From contig ML677476.1 in assembly GCA_007922305.1 (NCBI GenBank), positions 191,675 to 255,674 on the forward strand: a stretch of DNA of 64,000 nucleotides, given 5' to 3'. Below, in pieces: positions 49,029-60,984 of this stretch; the stretch's first letter is position 1; each line of letters starts with the position of its first letter. The DNA comes from Dermatemys mawii (Eukaryota; Chordata; Testudines; Dermatemydidae). Below the pieces are notes generated by a model. That model did not search any database and had not been told where the DNA came from. It was given only the letters and a program-made list of their open reading frames with translations. The position numbers and the translations under genes were made by a program.

Positions 49029-49130
49029 GTGATGTAATCTTCGTTACGATTGCATCCTCCATGACTTCTAGGAATAACATGATGCAATTCATATCATGTA
49101 TGACGCAATACCAGCTTCAGATTGCATCAT
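49029..49130. promoter_or_regulatory. Cluster of TGATGCAAT-like sites upstream of the transposase
   Basis: Five matches to TGAYGYAAT in 102 bp: gtgatgtaat (49029), attgcatcc (49049, one mismatch), atgatgcaat (about 49080), tgacgcaat (49101) and attgcatcat (49121). They lie 130-235 bp upstream of the minus-strand transposase frame, so they are in promoter position. TGATGCAAT/ATTGCATCA is the known C/EBP-ATF composite (amino-acid response) element bound by ATF4 with C/EBP partners. In CACTA elements, repeated subterminal words are also transposase-binding sites. Either reading is inference. Confidence 0.45.
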
Positions 49131-49421
49131 TCATTGTTTTGCCTAAAAAGCAAGTACTGTCCAAACCCAGTCATAGATTTATTCATAGATCCAGTCAAAG
49201 ATATATTTTAGTCATTTCTGGTTTAAACTGAGATCCCTTCCCTTTATAACTCACTTATCCTCTGCCATTCCCATGTCAAGGGTCATATATACTGGCCCAA
49301 TAGCATATCTTGAAAACTAGAGCCAATCAACAATTTTAAGCATCATTTTCGTTCTCAGTGACCCAGAATTAGTAACGTTTGACTACATTTATTTCAGAAG
49401 CATATTGGCTGTAGAGCAGTG

Positions 49422-51584
49422 ATATCACCAAGTATTTGAATGGGGACTTCTGTTACACTATTTCCCATTGTTATTGACCAAATTAGGGCTATACCGCTTT
49501 CAGAGCCCAATCTTTACTGCGCTAGGAAGAAGTTACTCACAGACAGATAGCTCTCTGGACATCAAGTGAGAATATCAGTGCGAGTAACACCTCACCAACA
49601 GGAGTCAGGGTTTGACAGCCAGGCCTTCTCTTTCTGTTGCAGTCAACTTTATTTTCATCACAGCCCTCCTGATGGAACTTCTGAACTGATGCCACTGTGA
49701 AGCCACAGAGAGAGGTAAAAACAACCTCCACTCAGTGCGCTTTTCAAATTGAATTGACATTCTGGTCAGATACAACAAGTTATTCTGAAACCACCCCGTT
49801 CCTTCCCCAGTGAATCACAGACCTAAGGTAGTGGAAATGCTTCCTTTCCTCTATTAAATAAACTGCAACTTGGGTCCATATACCCTATAACATACTGGTG
49901 TTTGAGTTTATTACTACAGAGTACTCTTGTAACTTGTTTACTATTCTGATAGGCTTCCTCCAAAACTTTAAACAAAAATGAAGTGGCCTACTTTGTTTCA
50001 CTATTAGACTCCTGAGTATTACTATTGCTTATATTATTATAGTGACAGTTGGCCACAGAAAGCAGAAACTTTCCCCACAAAATTCCACTTATTCAAGAAA
50101 ACTAATTTTTCATCAAAAAACAGGATTGACAGAAAAATTCTGATCAGGCCTCCTGCACACCCAGGGTAAGAGATAGTCCCTACCCTTAAGAGCCTATAAT
50201 CTGAATAACCAAGACAAAAAAGGAAGGATTATCTCCAATTTACAGGTAAGGGACTGAGGCACAGACAGACCTAGGATGAAACTTTCATAAAAACACACCG
50301 CACTGGGGTGCTTAAAAATCTGCCTGAAATATCACAACAGGAGCTGTTGAATCCTAAGCCCTTTTGAAAATCTAGCCCTTTATTAACTATCTAAATGGAA
50401 ACAGACCTCTTTGAAAACCTCACATAGGAAGTTTAGGGCACCACCAAAACCTGAACCCAGATTGCTCAAATTCCATATGTGTGTCTTAATCCCAAGACTA
50501 TCCTTCCTCCCTATTTATCACTCATGATTCCCTGTTTGCAAAGTCTATATTTGAGATGCCATATCTAACTTTGTTGATTCTAAACCAGGTCCTACCTCCT
50601 GAGTAAAATCCATGGAAGAGCTGTGATAGGATAAAGAATGGCTTTTATTGATTTTTTTTTAGTCTGAGTAGCCAGCCCCACCTCCTCTACCCACCTGTGA
50701 AGCTATTTTCAGTATTTCCAATATCATATTTTTGTAAAACGATCTAATGCAGCTGACCAGCAGGAATCATTCATGATAGCAGCCCCCTTCTCCCATCTGT
50801 TGTGAATATGAACAAGTGAGAGGAGAAGCAATTTTTCAGCCTCCTCAGTGATCTCATAAATTAGCTGGAGCTAAATAACCTAGAAAGCAGAGCGGAATCT
50901 TCCAGCCTTAGGTAACAATTACACTCTATGAACTTGGAGAAACCTCTTGCTAGCACTTGAATTCCATACATAAATGACTAGTGAAGGCATGGTGACAGCA
51001 GCGTTTGGAAGAAGGCTTCACACTCTGCCCAGGTGTTGTACTGATTTGCTGGAGATTGGCATTCCCGTCTGTTTCCAAATTGGGGAAATGTAGTTGGCTT
51101 CCCTGAAGCAAGGAAGCTAGACAGGTAACTCGTTTCTGTGAAATACTGCATAACACCCAGGGTTCCGCCTTCCAAAAGAAGACCAGGGAGTGCTCACCAA
51201 ATTGTTCCAAGGTAGAAGTTTAATGTTAGGTGCTTTATTTAGGCACCTAAATAAAAGTAGCTTGATTTTTTTTCAAAGCTCTTGCTCAAAGCTCAGTTTC
51301 AGTTATGGGTTCTTGGTGCCTCAGAAAATGCAACATTGTGTCCAGCAGTATATGTTCAGGTGTTTTCTCTGGCCTAGTTTAAAATGAAACAAATTCTAAG
51401 AAATCCAGCTTTAGAATCCCTGACTAGTAGGATCCTCCCCATCACCATACTCAGTCTGTTTTCCTTTGCTTCATTTCATGCCATTATTCTTAGCTGCTAT
51501 GGCCACCTAAATAGTTTGTCCCTTGTTGTTGTTTATAAACTTCAAATACTCGAAAATGGCCAGTCCTTTTAATCTCTCCTCATA
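49422..51584. other. Mostly unique AT-rich DNA with old repeat traces
   Basis: 50045-50150 resembles the AGCTGGTC-ended T-rich family. 50155-50300 carries a MIR/L2-like core ('tttacaggtaagggactgaggc'). No gene was recognised. Confidence 0.4.
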
Positions 51585-51812
51585 AATCAATCCTTCCCAG
51601 ATAATATTTTGCACTTATATAGCTCTTCTATCCATAGCGCTGAAAGCACTTCAGAAAAAGGGGCAAATATCATTCTCATTTTACACAGAGGAAAACCATA
51701 GCACAGAGAAGCTCAAAGTTGCATAAAACAATGACAGAGCGTAATAGAATTGAGGTCTCATGAGTCTCAGTCTGGTGCCCTTTCCATTAACCTACACTGC
51801 TATTTTATTGTT
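51585..51812. repeat. Ancient MIR/L2-like fragment
   Basis: It contains 'atattttgcacttatatagctcttctatcc', 'gctgaaagcacttcag' and 'cattttacacagagg', then a decayed tail to 'ccattaacctacactgc'. It is the typical old amniote repeat. Confidence 0.6.
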
Positions 51813-53725
51813 CTTCTGCAATGCTCTGTCTTTATGACAGAGGTAGTCTAGGCAATCTGCACCTCGGTTAGCCTACTTCTGGTAGGAGAAGTCATAGACA
51901 TACCTGAGTTACTGGGTCCTCATGAATGCTGTACTCTCTGTGTATCTGAGGACTTCTAGAGGCAGATCCCATGGTTCCTTGGGCTGCAGTGAGCTGAGAT
52001 ACTCTGTATTTCTTTCCCAGTGAATTGTGGGAGAACTCATCTGTCCTTCTGGTCACAAGGAAAGAACTGTGGGAAGATACTGGAGGACTAGCAGCACTTG
52101 AGTGATTTAATCTATGTCCTGACTGCAAAGTAGGCAGATTGCCAGCCCTACTGTAAGTGGAACCGAGTCTCTAACCCACACCAGCTAGTTGAAAACACCA
52201 CTCAACTTCAGTGAGAGGGTTTTTTGTGAGGACAGAAAGGGCACTAGTGGCAACACCCAGGTATAATCCCAAAATAACATTGGAGTGAAGGTGTACCCTA
52301 ATGGTCTGACCCAGCGCTCACTGAACTCCATGAGAACTTCAGTATACATGCTGATCAGGCTCTCAATTCCATTTAATTTACAAACATCTCTCTGATTCAG
52401 AGGAGCCCAGAACTCAATCTGGAGTTCCAGGTGTATTCCCATCAGCACTTAGTGGTGAAATATTATTCTCTCCTGGCCTGACCCTCTGATGTTTTGTCTC
52501 TGCATATGCCTCCCAAAATCACTTTGGCTATTCTCCTTCTATAGCATACATAGACAGAAACCTAATTTGCTGTCTATCATCAGCGTCGGTCTCTTTCGGC
52601 ACTACTCTTCCAAGTATCTCCTTCCCCCACCCCCAGTGACTATCTGTGTTTCTGATGATGTCCCCTGGTTGAAGCTGTGAGTGTCTTGTGCCTTGTTTCT
52701 TAAGTTACATCTCCTCTGCTAACTACAGCAAATTGTTTTGGATTTTCCCCTATGAATTATTCATGAGATTCAATTTAGTGTGATTATTAATTCTAGCATC
52801 AGTGGTGTGTCAATAAGCATCTCATTGCTTAATATAAGGTCCTGACCATGCTTCTCTAAAACTAATGACCTGTCAGAGATATCTTGGTCTAACAGTCATC
52901 AGGCAGGAGTGAAGCGTTTAATTACTATTAATTTAATAAAGCAATGATTGAACTAATGGTGAAAAGCTGTCAATGCTTTGCCATCAATTAACAGAGAAAT
53001 AAATTAGTAATGCCTATGGAATGACACATCAGCAATCAAAATATTTCTCTAGACCTGGATAGTTCTGAGCATGCAGTTTTCAGTAGCTGAATCTGAATCC
53101 TTCCCATGTTGTCAGACATTGCTCAGGGCATGAACAAGGCTCTGCTGTCCCTGTCAATCATATTGTTTGCAAGAATGACTACCTTATTGTGTTTCTATTG
53201 GAACCCACTGGTGAATGTGTGTTATAAAGCATGCTCTGTGACCACACAGGAGATGAGTTTTTACAGCCCTCAGATAACCAGTTTTGGTTTTTTAGCTCAA
53301 GCTGCAAAAGTTTAGGCTTTTGAATCTGGAGGTAATTAGTTCAGTCCCAGTTGTGCCCACCAAGAGGGCAGCTGTAATACCATAAAGTAATTTTTTTTAC
53401 AAGGATGGGTTGTTGGCTTATCACCCAACCTGGAGCCAGGACCAGTTAACTACTTCTCATTTGGTCCCTACCCTTTGCCCTGTCTGGCTTGGGTGCCTCT
53501 ACCAGCAGATAAAACTCCCTCTGGCATACGTCTCAGGGTCAGTGGATCTCACAAGCCTTCCCATTGTGTCAAGGTGCAGTCCCCAGGGAAGGAATTCTCT
53601 AAATGGGAGTATGCAATTTAATAGAGAGTTATTTTCAGTGGCATCAGCTACACACATAATTTTGAAAATCTGCCCCGTTGTTATTAATCCATGTAGCACC
53701 ACAAATGTGCATGGTACTTTTACAA
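51813..53725. other. Unique AT-rich DNA
   Basis: No gene was found. 52730-53045 is dense in TAATTA/ATTAAT words and free of repeats, so it is a candidate conserved enhancer-like sequence. Nothing else was recognised. Confidence 0.4.
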
Positions 53726-53729
53726 TATA

Positions 53730-54005
53730 GACAAAGATCTATTCCTTACCCTGAAGAAATATGCTGACAGTAGTAGTAGTAGCATTGCAATTAGAAATCA
53801 TCACTTATATCGGGCTCATTGTTCTAGAAGTACAAATGCAAAGTGTGAGATGATCTCTTGAAGAATTTACAATATAAACTGATGAGAAAGAAAAGGAGAC
53901 GGATGTACAGTGTGGTGAAGAGACTAGCTTAAAGTCACACACACCAGGTCAGTAGCAGAGCTGGGCATGGAATCCAACACTCCAGACTCCTAATCCCATG
54001 GGATC
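53730..54005. repeat. Ancient MIR/L2-like fragment
   Basis: The elements 'gtgaagagactagcttaaagtcacac', 'caggtcagtagcagagctggg' and 'aatccaacactccagactcc' appear in MIR/L2 order, with a leading segment including 'ttccttaccctgaag'. A short (GTA)n tract interrupts at about 53771-53782. Confidence 0.5.
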
Positions 54006-54919
54006 CCCTAGCTCCAACCATGGATTTCTAGGGAGTCCAACTGATTTGGCTGGAATTCTGCACGGGATTATGGGTCTGTACTAGGAAATATGAGTGTAGG
54101 CGCGGTCATATTATGAAATCATAGAATGGTAGGAGTGATGAAGGGAGAAGAAGAGGACATTTTGATTAGGCAGTAAGTTTGGAGGCTAGTGCACAGGCCT
54201 TAGGTTTATCAAATATATAGTACATTCAACATGTCTGAGTCAAGGTTACTAATTTTTGTGTTTCCTGATCTTTTTCTGATTTTTCACTATGAAATCTTAA
54301 ATTAACATATTTAGTGTGTGATATAAATATATGTGTGTGTATGTAATGTTATAAATTACATACATAAATGCAGCTGAACTGTTGCAGTTGTCACATCCTC
54401 TTTAGACAGTTTACCCTTTGAAGTAATTTTTCATTGCGTGGTTACTATGATGTTTTGACTTTGATTGCTATAATAACATCAAAATACAGTGCAGCTTTTA
54501 AATATATTCACTTCAGCCTTTGTTCTTAAAAGAGACCAGTTATTTATTCCTGTCCTGTGAAGAATCTCATCCTCCAAGCAGTGACTCAAATGTCAGGAAT
54601 GCAGTAAAATGACAAAGGATTTCTGCCCAAGCAAGGTTTCTGGGGCACCCAGAAAATGTCACTTTGTTACCACCTGCATCCAGGGAGTGGGATGCTTTAT
54701 TGTAGTAGCTGGGTGTCGTCTTCTTCCAGGCACTCATGCACTCGCCTCTGGGCTATGCTAGCCCTAATTTCACCTTGCACATTAACAGTAAGTGCACCCC
54801 AATTTGTTCATAAAAATTTTGAATCATTTTGTCCTTTTGAATCATTTCCCAGTGACATCCAGCCCCTAACACTGGCTACTCAGAGAAATTCAGATCCTCT
54901 GCACCCAGAGAAGGGCCAC

Positions 54920-55265
54920 AAAAAATGATTCGGTGTATGGAACAACTTTCATATCAGGAGAGATTAAAAAGATGGGGACTGTTCAGTTTAGCAAAGAGGT
55001 GACTAAATGCGGGATATGACAGAGGTCTAGAAAATCATGAATCGTGTGGAGAAAGTGAATAGGAAGTTTTTATTTATCCCTTGATATAACACATGAAGCA
55101 GAGGTCACTCAATTAAATTAATAAGCAGCAGGTTTAAAACAAACGTAAGGAAGTACTTCTTTCTACAATGCGCTGTCCACCTGTGGAACTCATTGCCAGG
55201 GGATGTCATGAAGGCCAAAAGTATAACTGGGTTCAAAAAAGAATTAGATAAGTTCATTACATTTG
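54920..55265 (+). repeat. CR1 LINE 3' fragment, forward orientation
   Basis: It reads 'catatcaggagagattaaaaagatggggactgttcag', then 'gacagaggtctagaaaatcatgaat', 'cctgtggaactcattgccagggg' and 'aaagaattagataagttc'. This is the forward strand of the turtle CR1 3' region. It is decayed and has no frame. Confidence 0.8.
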
Positions 55266-57071
55266 TACATCTTGGAACAGTGGGGAACCAGAATATGACA
55301 TGGGACTGTGCCCAGGGACACTATTCTAGCACCATAGTACTGCTTGACAAGCTCAATAGAGCGTTACCACATATTCCTTTTGAGAGAGACCTCTGCAAGG
55401 TTTGATCTGCTGCACACAGTGTTAATGGGCTGACTGAAAGAAGACCATTGTGGGAGGGCCCACCAGGTTAACACAATTGACTAAGGTTTTGTGTCACAGT
55501 GAGAGATAATAGACTGTAATGCCATCATTTAACAGTGTTTATTATTATGTTACCTGCACTGTTTGGGGTTGGTTTATGGGAAACACTTAAGCATTTTTAC
55601 GGGAATTTTTTTTAAAGTTCTGGGAGACTTTGCGAGGGAATTCTCACATTTCTTCCTCACAATGTTTTCTGGCAGTGTTGCTCACTGTGAATTATCACAC
55701 CCTTGGCATGAGTACTTCTAGGGGTGACAGTGGTAATGGTTGGGTGGAGATGGGGGAGCAGTGTGTTGTAACAGTGTCAGAGATCTTCAGTGTTATTTTA
55801 CTTCTGTTTCCTTGGGCTATATCATCTGGGTGCTGATCAAAGGCTGCTCTATAGGAACAGGATACATCCTGGAGTTCATTGTCTTCCTACTCTATGTTCT
55901 GCAGGCCCCGAAAGCGCTCCACCACCAGTTAACTAGGGACTGCATGAGGACACAGTCCTTTCCCTCTACACACACTCCCATTCCCCGTGGTCACACTCCC
56001 ATTGATTGTGTTCTCTCTCCATGTCCAGGAATACCTCATCCTGAATAAGAGCCCGATCCTCCCTTTCCTTATGTCCAATCATTCAACCCTTTCAGTCTAT
56101 GCCAACAAGCAGGACTTCCAGAGTCCTTTGACAGCTGCCTCTCCTTGTCTCTGCCACAATATTGATACTTTTTAGCATTCCAGGAATACAACTGTTACAG
56201 CCTTCTTTCTTCAGACTACTTTTGCAGCCCATGAGAAAGGAGCTGAGGTTAAAAATGGTGAGATACCTGCTGTTCGGGATGCAGCTCCTTCAGTCCCCTG
56301 TTTCTGCTTTGAAGGCTGGCCACTACTTGGAGAACACAGGAGTTTTGAAAATACCGGAAGGGAAAAGAGAAGTTGACTTTCCACTTAGCTGGAGGACACT
56401 CTGCCACCTAAACCACGAAGGTGTTTTTGCTCATGCTGGGTGGAGGGTTTGATAAGCTACGAAGATGGACCAAGCCCATTAGCCCTGCCCGTAAAACCTG
56501 AAGAACCAGAGTGAATTTGTGCTACACCAAAAATTTGCTGAATTGTACTTCAGGACTGGGTGACAATTTGAGAGGAAATTAATCACAGTCTAAGATAGCA
56601 GATGGAATTCCCATGGAAAAGGAACAGAGAACCACAAAGAATTCTCATCAACCCCCACTACATCACCAGAAACTCCAGTCCCAGTGTCTAGTGAACATCT
56701 CTGAAAGGGCCAGGGAAACAGAAGAGCACCACAGGTATATTTAACCTTCCCTGGAGTTTTTGATTAACACAGCTAGCCATCTGCCAGGGGACATGGCCTT
56801 CTCTTTGTGGAACTCCTAGAGCAGACGCTTCACTGACCCTCCCTTCTCCTGGCTTCTGCACTGTGGCTCAGCAAAGGGGAGAGGACAGACACTAGGGACT
56901 GGGAGTGGTACCACACATTTGAAATGACTGAGGTGGTCTCATACACAAGCAACCAATCACTCTTCTCCCAGTTCTGTATAGCTCCTATTCATAAGGAGAA
57001 GGAAAGACAGGGGTGGAGGGGGGAAGGGGGGTAGTGTTGGGTTTTTGCACAGCCATGCGTTTTTTTCCCCA
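55266..57071. other. Unassigned DNA
   Basis: No gene or confidently named repeat was found. Open frames (for example 55740-56048 and 56162-56452) show no domain. Confidence 0.35.
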
Positions 57072-57252
57072 TGTGATGGGTTGGGATCACAGAAACCCCC
57101 TTAGGATCTGGTGTTGCAGCAGGCTGGCGAGTCTGACTCAAACCAGGTAGGATACTGAGGTCCCAAGTTGGGCAGGAAAACAGAGGCAGGAGTAGCCTTG
57201 GCATATCGGGTGGCAGCTTCTAAGGGGGTTTCTATGATCCCAACCCGTCACA
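57072..57252. mobile_element. 181-bp MITE with ~33-bp inverted repeats
   Basis: The left arm TGTGATGGGTTGGGATCA, continuing 'cagaaacccccttagga' (57072-57105), and the right arm (57220-57252) are inverted complements with about three mismatches. The interior is short and non-coding. No certain target duplication was seen. Confidence 0.75.
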
Positions 57253-57579
57253 AGAGAAAAAATCATTATTGTTCTGAGGTGCTCATATGCTGTGGTGGTG
57301 GAGGCTGAGTAAATGGATAGAAAGATAATGAGCAGCCTTTTCTACTCTGTTTTACTGTTCAAAGGTATTCGTGGTGGCATCAAATAATGTCTTAAACCCA
57401 GTTATCACCATGCCCCAAAATGATACAAATGTGTGCAAGATAAACTTTTAAATATGATAATAACTTATAAAATGTCTCAGTTATGACATTTCTGGATGAC
57501 AAAGAGGTTCAAATTATGATCACTGCATGTAGTCCTGTATTGACTGTTCATTTGTTTTTCACTGAAATATGGAGATTTA

Positions 57580-57606
57580 TTATTATGATGATGATGATGA
57601 TGATGC
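57580..57606. repeat. (GAT)n microsatellite
   Basis: 'tattatgatgatgatgatgatgatg' forms about seven GAT units. It gives an Asp run in one frame that is not a gene. Confidence 0.85.
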
Positions 57607-58908
57607 AAACATTAGAAATAGTTTTACTAGTTATTTGATTAACCATCTAGGAAATTATAAAGATGGAACAGGTATTCCCAAAGATGATGATTATGCTCAT
57701 TTTGGATACAAGATGAATATTAATATGGCAACATTTTCTAAATGCCATCCTTGTCTATAACTACCTTAGCTTAGGTCAGTGATCTTAAAGCAATACGCAC
57801 AAGTCCTAACTGATTTCAACAGTTCTTATCTTCCTCAACACTATGTACAGAATCTATAAATCTCCTGTGAGACCATCACGAATAAATTGCATTAATTTTT
57901 ATATTTGCTGAAACCGTCTCTCTTGCTAAGACACGTGCATCCAATTATGTGAAATGGGAAAGGCTTTAAAATAACACATTCTGGCACGAAGTGTTTGAAA
58001 ATCTTCAGGGGATGTTAGTTTGTCTTTAATAACAAGTCCCAAATTGTGCCTAATGGGCTTCTTCTCTGAAAACAAAGATTCCAAACTGCTCTGAAAAAAC
58101 AGTATTATCATATGGCTAGTTTCTGTCAAATGAAGAACAACTCTGTAACTAGGAATAAAGAAAGGGTGGACAGCAGGGAGAGAAAGCAAATCCATTCAAA
58201 ACCAAAAGCTCTTTTTTAATGTTATTTTAAGGAAATATCAGGGGAGGGGAAAGTATTTTTACGTTCAGTCCTTTCTTCCCCAGGCTTTATATTTTGTAGA
58301 CTATCAGTGTTGTCAATTTTTTAAAAAAATTAGAGCTGCAATTATCTTTTTTTTAAAAAGTGACTTGTCAGAATTTCTGCTGGGCATGTAAAACTGCCCT
58401 TTTGTTCTCCATCATGCTATGTTTGGGCTCTGTAAGACATACCACAGAGAACACCCAGTCCAGCATCAAAACGTTGTTTTGTGGGTTTGTTTTATTTTTT
58501 CCTACAGCATCGACCGACACTTAGAGCATTTTGTTTCATTTTCTGTCAGACCAACGCTTGCTTCTGGATATGTGGAAAGTGCAAATGAACATCCAAACAT
58601 CAGAGGAGCGGGAGAGGGAGGTCTCCATTGGATAGAGATGAGTTTGTAGCTGAGATATGAACACATAAGTATCTTCATGGGGAAAGCAAGAGAGTGAAAT
58701 GCATTGAAAAGTACGCTTATATTATGGGCTCATTCTTGTTCTCATTTAAGCCTGTGCTGCTTCCATTGAGTAAATAGGAGTTTTGCCATTGATGTAAATG
58801 GGAACACAATAAGAATATCCTACAAAACAAGAGTGGCCAATGCATGAAACGTAGTGTAAATAAACTCTTCCACATAACCCATAGCTGTCCCTCACTTTTA
58901 ATCTTCAA

Positions 58909-58992
58909 GAATCAGAGGGGTAGCCGTGTTAGTCTGGAATTGCAGAAGTGACAAAGAGTCCTGTGGCACCTTAAAGACTAACTGAAATTTTT
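58909..58992 (-). repeat. GAAGTGGGTATT-family repeat, inverted copy left of the gap
   Basis: The reverse complement of the family: 'aatcagaggggtagccgtg', then 'gcagaagtgacaaagagtcctgtggcacc', then 'aaagactaactgaaattttt' to the gap edge. Confidence 0.8.
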
Positions 58993-59392
58993 NNNNNNNN
59001 NNNNNNNNNNNNNNNNNNNNNNNNNNNNNNNNNNNNNNNNNNNNNNNNNNNNNNNNNNNNNNNNNNNNNNNNNNNNNNNNNNNNNNNNNNNNNNNNNNNN
59101 NNNNNNNNNNNNNNNNNNNNNNNNNNNNNNNNNNNNNNNNNNNNNNNNNNNNNNNNNNNNNNNNNNNNNNNNNNNNNNNNNNNNNNNNNNNNNNNNNNNN
59201 NNNNNNNNNNNNNNNNNNNNNNNNNNNNNNNNNNNNNNNNNNNNNNNNNNNNNNNNNNNNNNNNNNNNNNNNNNNNNNNNNNNNNNNNNNNNNNNNNNNN
59301 NNNNNNNNNNNNNNNNNNNNNNNNNNNNNNNNNNNNNNNNNNNNNNNNNNNNNNNNNNNNNNNNNNNNNNNNNNNNNNNNNNNNNNNNNNNN
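58993..59392. other. Assembly gap of 400 N
   Basis: Exactly 400 undetermined bases. The edges 'aactgaaattttt' and 'aaaaatttcagtt' are reverse complements, so the gap sits inside a palindrome of one repeat family. The true length and content are unknown. Confidence 0.99.
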
Positions 59393-59440
59393 AAAAATTT
59401 CAGTTAGTCTTTAAGGTGCCACAGGACTCTTTGTCACTTT
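59393..59440 (+). repeat. GAAGTGGGTATT-family repeat, direct partial copy right of the gap
   Basis: It reads 'aaaaatttcagttagtc' then 'aaggtgccacaggactctttgtcac', the forward strand of the same family, truncated. The word cacttttaatctt flanks the whole arrangement on the left (58893-58905) and right (about 59437-59449), like a target duplication. Confidence 0.75.
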
Positions 59441-60240
59441 TAATCTTGACGTGCAGCCACTGTAGATTGTAAATTCCAACATACAATGCTCCCTCTTTAG
59501 CCCATTGAAGGAATGCATGCTGGAACCTGTAATCTCCTTAAGCCGCAACTCCATATCAAAAATGCAGCGAGTACAAATCCACCCAGTTTGATGCAAAATC
59601 AGGTGCTATGCCTTCAATGAGGTCCTGCCTCATGCCTCAATGAGGTTCTGAGTTGACCAATGTTTCAGCATCCTGATTTAAATGACTAGGCAGAATGTCT
59701 CACAGAAATCAGCATATAATAGTAAGTGCAACTATCATCACCTGCTGTTTGCTGTGACCTGTTACCACATTCCAACCACTTTCAGACTCACTTGACCATC
59801 CATCCATCCATGCATCCTCCTCTCCATGTTTTCATTCCTATTTACGTTTTTTCCATTTTGCTCAATATCTCTCTCTGTTGTTCCTTTTCCCCACTTTTTC
59901 CATCACTCCTATCTGTTCAGCTTTCCTTGTCACCTTGTCTCATGTCCCACAATACACAGGAAAACAAAGAGAATCTCATGAAGCCAACAAGACACATGTC
60001 ACTCCCCAAATCACTCATAATGAAAGTTGCATTTGCCTGCTGTCCACCCTTCAGCTACATTAGTCCTACAGGTTTTGGTCCAAAACCCATTGCAGTCACT
60101 GGGAGTTTTTCCATTGACTTCAATGAGCTTTGATAGATAGCACAGAGATAGTTTGGGTGTTGCTGTTAATATTAGTAATGATAACAGTAATATGAATTAT
60201 GCACACACAATGATAGGAGATTATATAGGAAGAAACCTGT
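59441..60240. other. Unassigned DNA
   Basis: No gene was recognised. A (CCAT)n-like tract lies at about 59799-59814. 60070-60130 has the common 'attgacttcaatgag' dispersed word. Confidence 0.35.
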
Positions 60241-60456
60241 TTGCATAATGCCAAGAGAGTGGCAGGTTATATATATTGTGATACAGCAGAGCCAAGAAGC
60301 AGTGGGAGAGTGGTCTTTTCGGGAACGAGGATGTGGGCGATCATTAGCTCACCCACTGATGAAAGCTGCTCCCCTAGCCCAGGGAGGGGCTACTAAACCC
60401 AGAACCCAACAGAGTTCAGGGGACAATAAATGAAAAAAACAGAACAGGCATGGGAG

Positions 60457-60930
60457 TCAAAGGGCCAAAACCAAGGAACCAGAAAGGGACGCCAAGCACA
60501 GAACCCCGGACAGTGCCCACTGCTCCTCGAAAACATTGAGAGAGCCAGCAAATGCTGCCCAGAAGAGCTCTGCCCAGATACGTGAACGGAGAAAAGAATG
60601 GAAAACAGCCCCACAGTCACAGGACCCTCCCTCTGCCAACCTCCTCTCCCTGGTGTTACGAATGGCCACCTCAGCCATGGCTAGGAGGAGGCAGATGAGA
60701 TGGTTCCACGACTTCGTGGGGCTTTGGATTGGGTGTGCGTAAATAAATAAGTGTGGGGAAAAGTGCAGCCAGAACCTCAATAAGAGGTTCTGGAGGAGCT
60801 GGAAATGGGGCTGCAGCCTGGCACACTGAAGGTACGCGTGTGCCAGAGTCTCCCTCATGCCATGGAAGGGACAGGGGTAAACCGCACCAAGTACACGCCC
60901 ATGCTCACAGTTCCATGCAGGAGCTGCCAA
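60457..60930 (-). pseudogene. C-terminal fragment of a non-LTR retrotransposon pol (probably Tx1/L1-like)
   Basis: A 157-codon minus-strand frame. Near residues 20-37 it has CPFHGMRETLAHAYLQCARLQ, matching the C-terminal zinc-knuckle pattern of many LINE ORF2 proteins (C-x2-C/H, ETxxH, C). The second cysteine of the usual pattern is His here. It continues LFIYAHPIQS, then RNTRERRLAE, and ends in a hydrophobic tail. This resembles the C-terminus of Tx1/L1-like LINEs abundant in turtles. The clade call is from memory and moderate. Upstream RT and endonuclease are absent, so it is a 5'-truncated or broken copy. The following 3' flank (60240-60456) may be its 3' UTR. Confidence 0.6.
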
Positions 60931-60984
60931 CTGATGTCTCCGGCGGGCCGTGGGAGTAAGGTGGAATAGAAACTGACTCAGCGG

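Larger units (their letters stand above)
46872..49421 (-). mobile_element. Complete CACTA/Chapaev-like DNA transposon, copy 1
   Basis: The element is 2550 bp. Its left end is CACTGGTCTACAA (46872-46884), and its right end read inward from 49421 is CACTGCTCTACAG: 11 of 13 positions match. It is flanked by ATA on both sides (46869-46871 and 49422-49424), a 3-bp target duplication. CACT(A/G) termini with 3-bp duplications are characteristic of the CACTA (EnSpm) branch of the CMC superfamily. The only gene is a minus-strand transposase (47217-48896). About 345 bp of AT-rich DNA lies between the left end and the stop codon. About 525 bp separates the transposase start from the right end and carries repeated TGATGCAAT-like words. 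A second copy starts at 62447. Superfamily assignment rests on termini, target duplication and catalytic layout, not on a database match. Confidence 0.85.
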
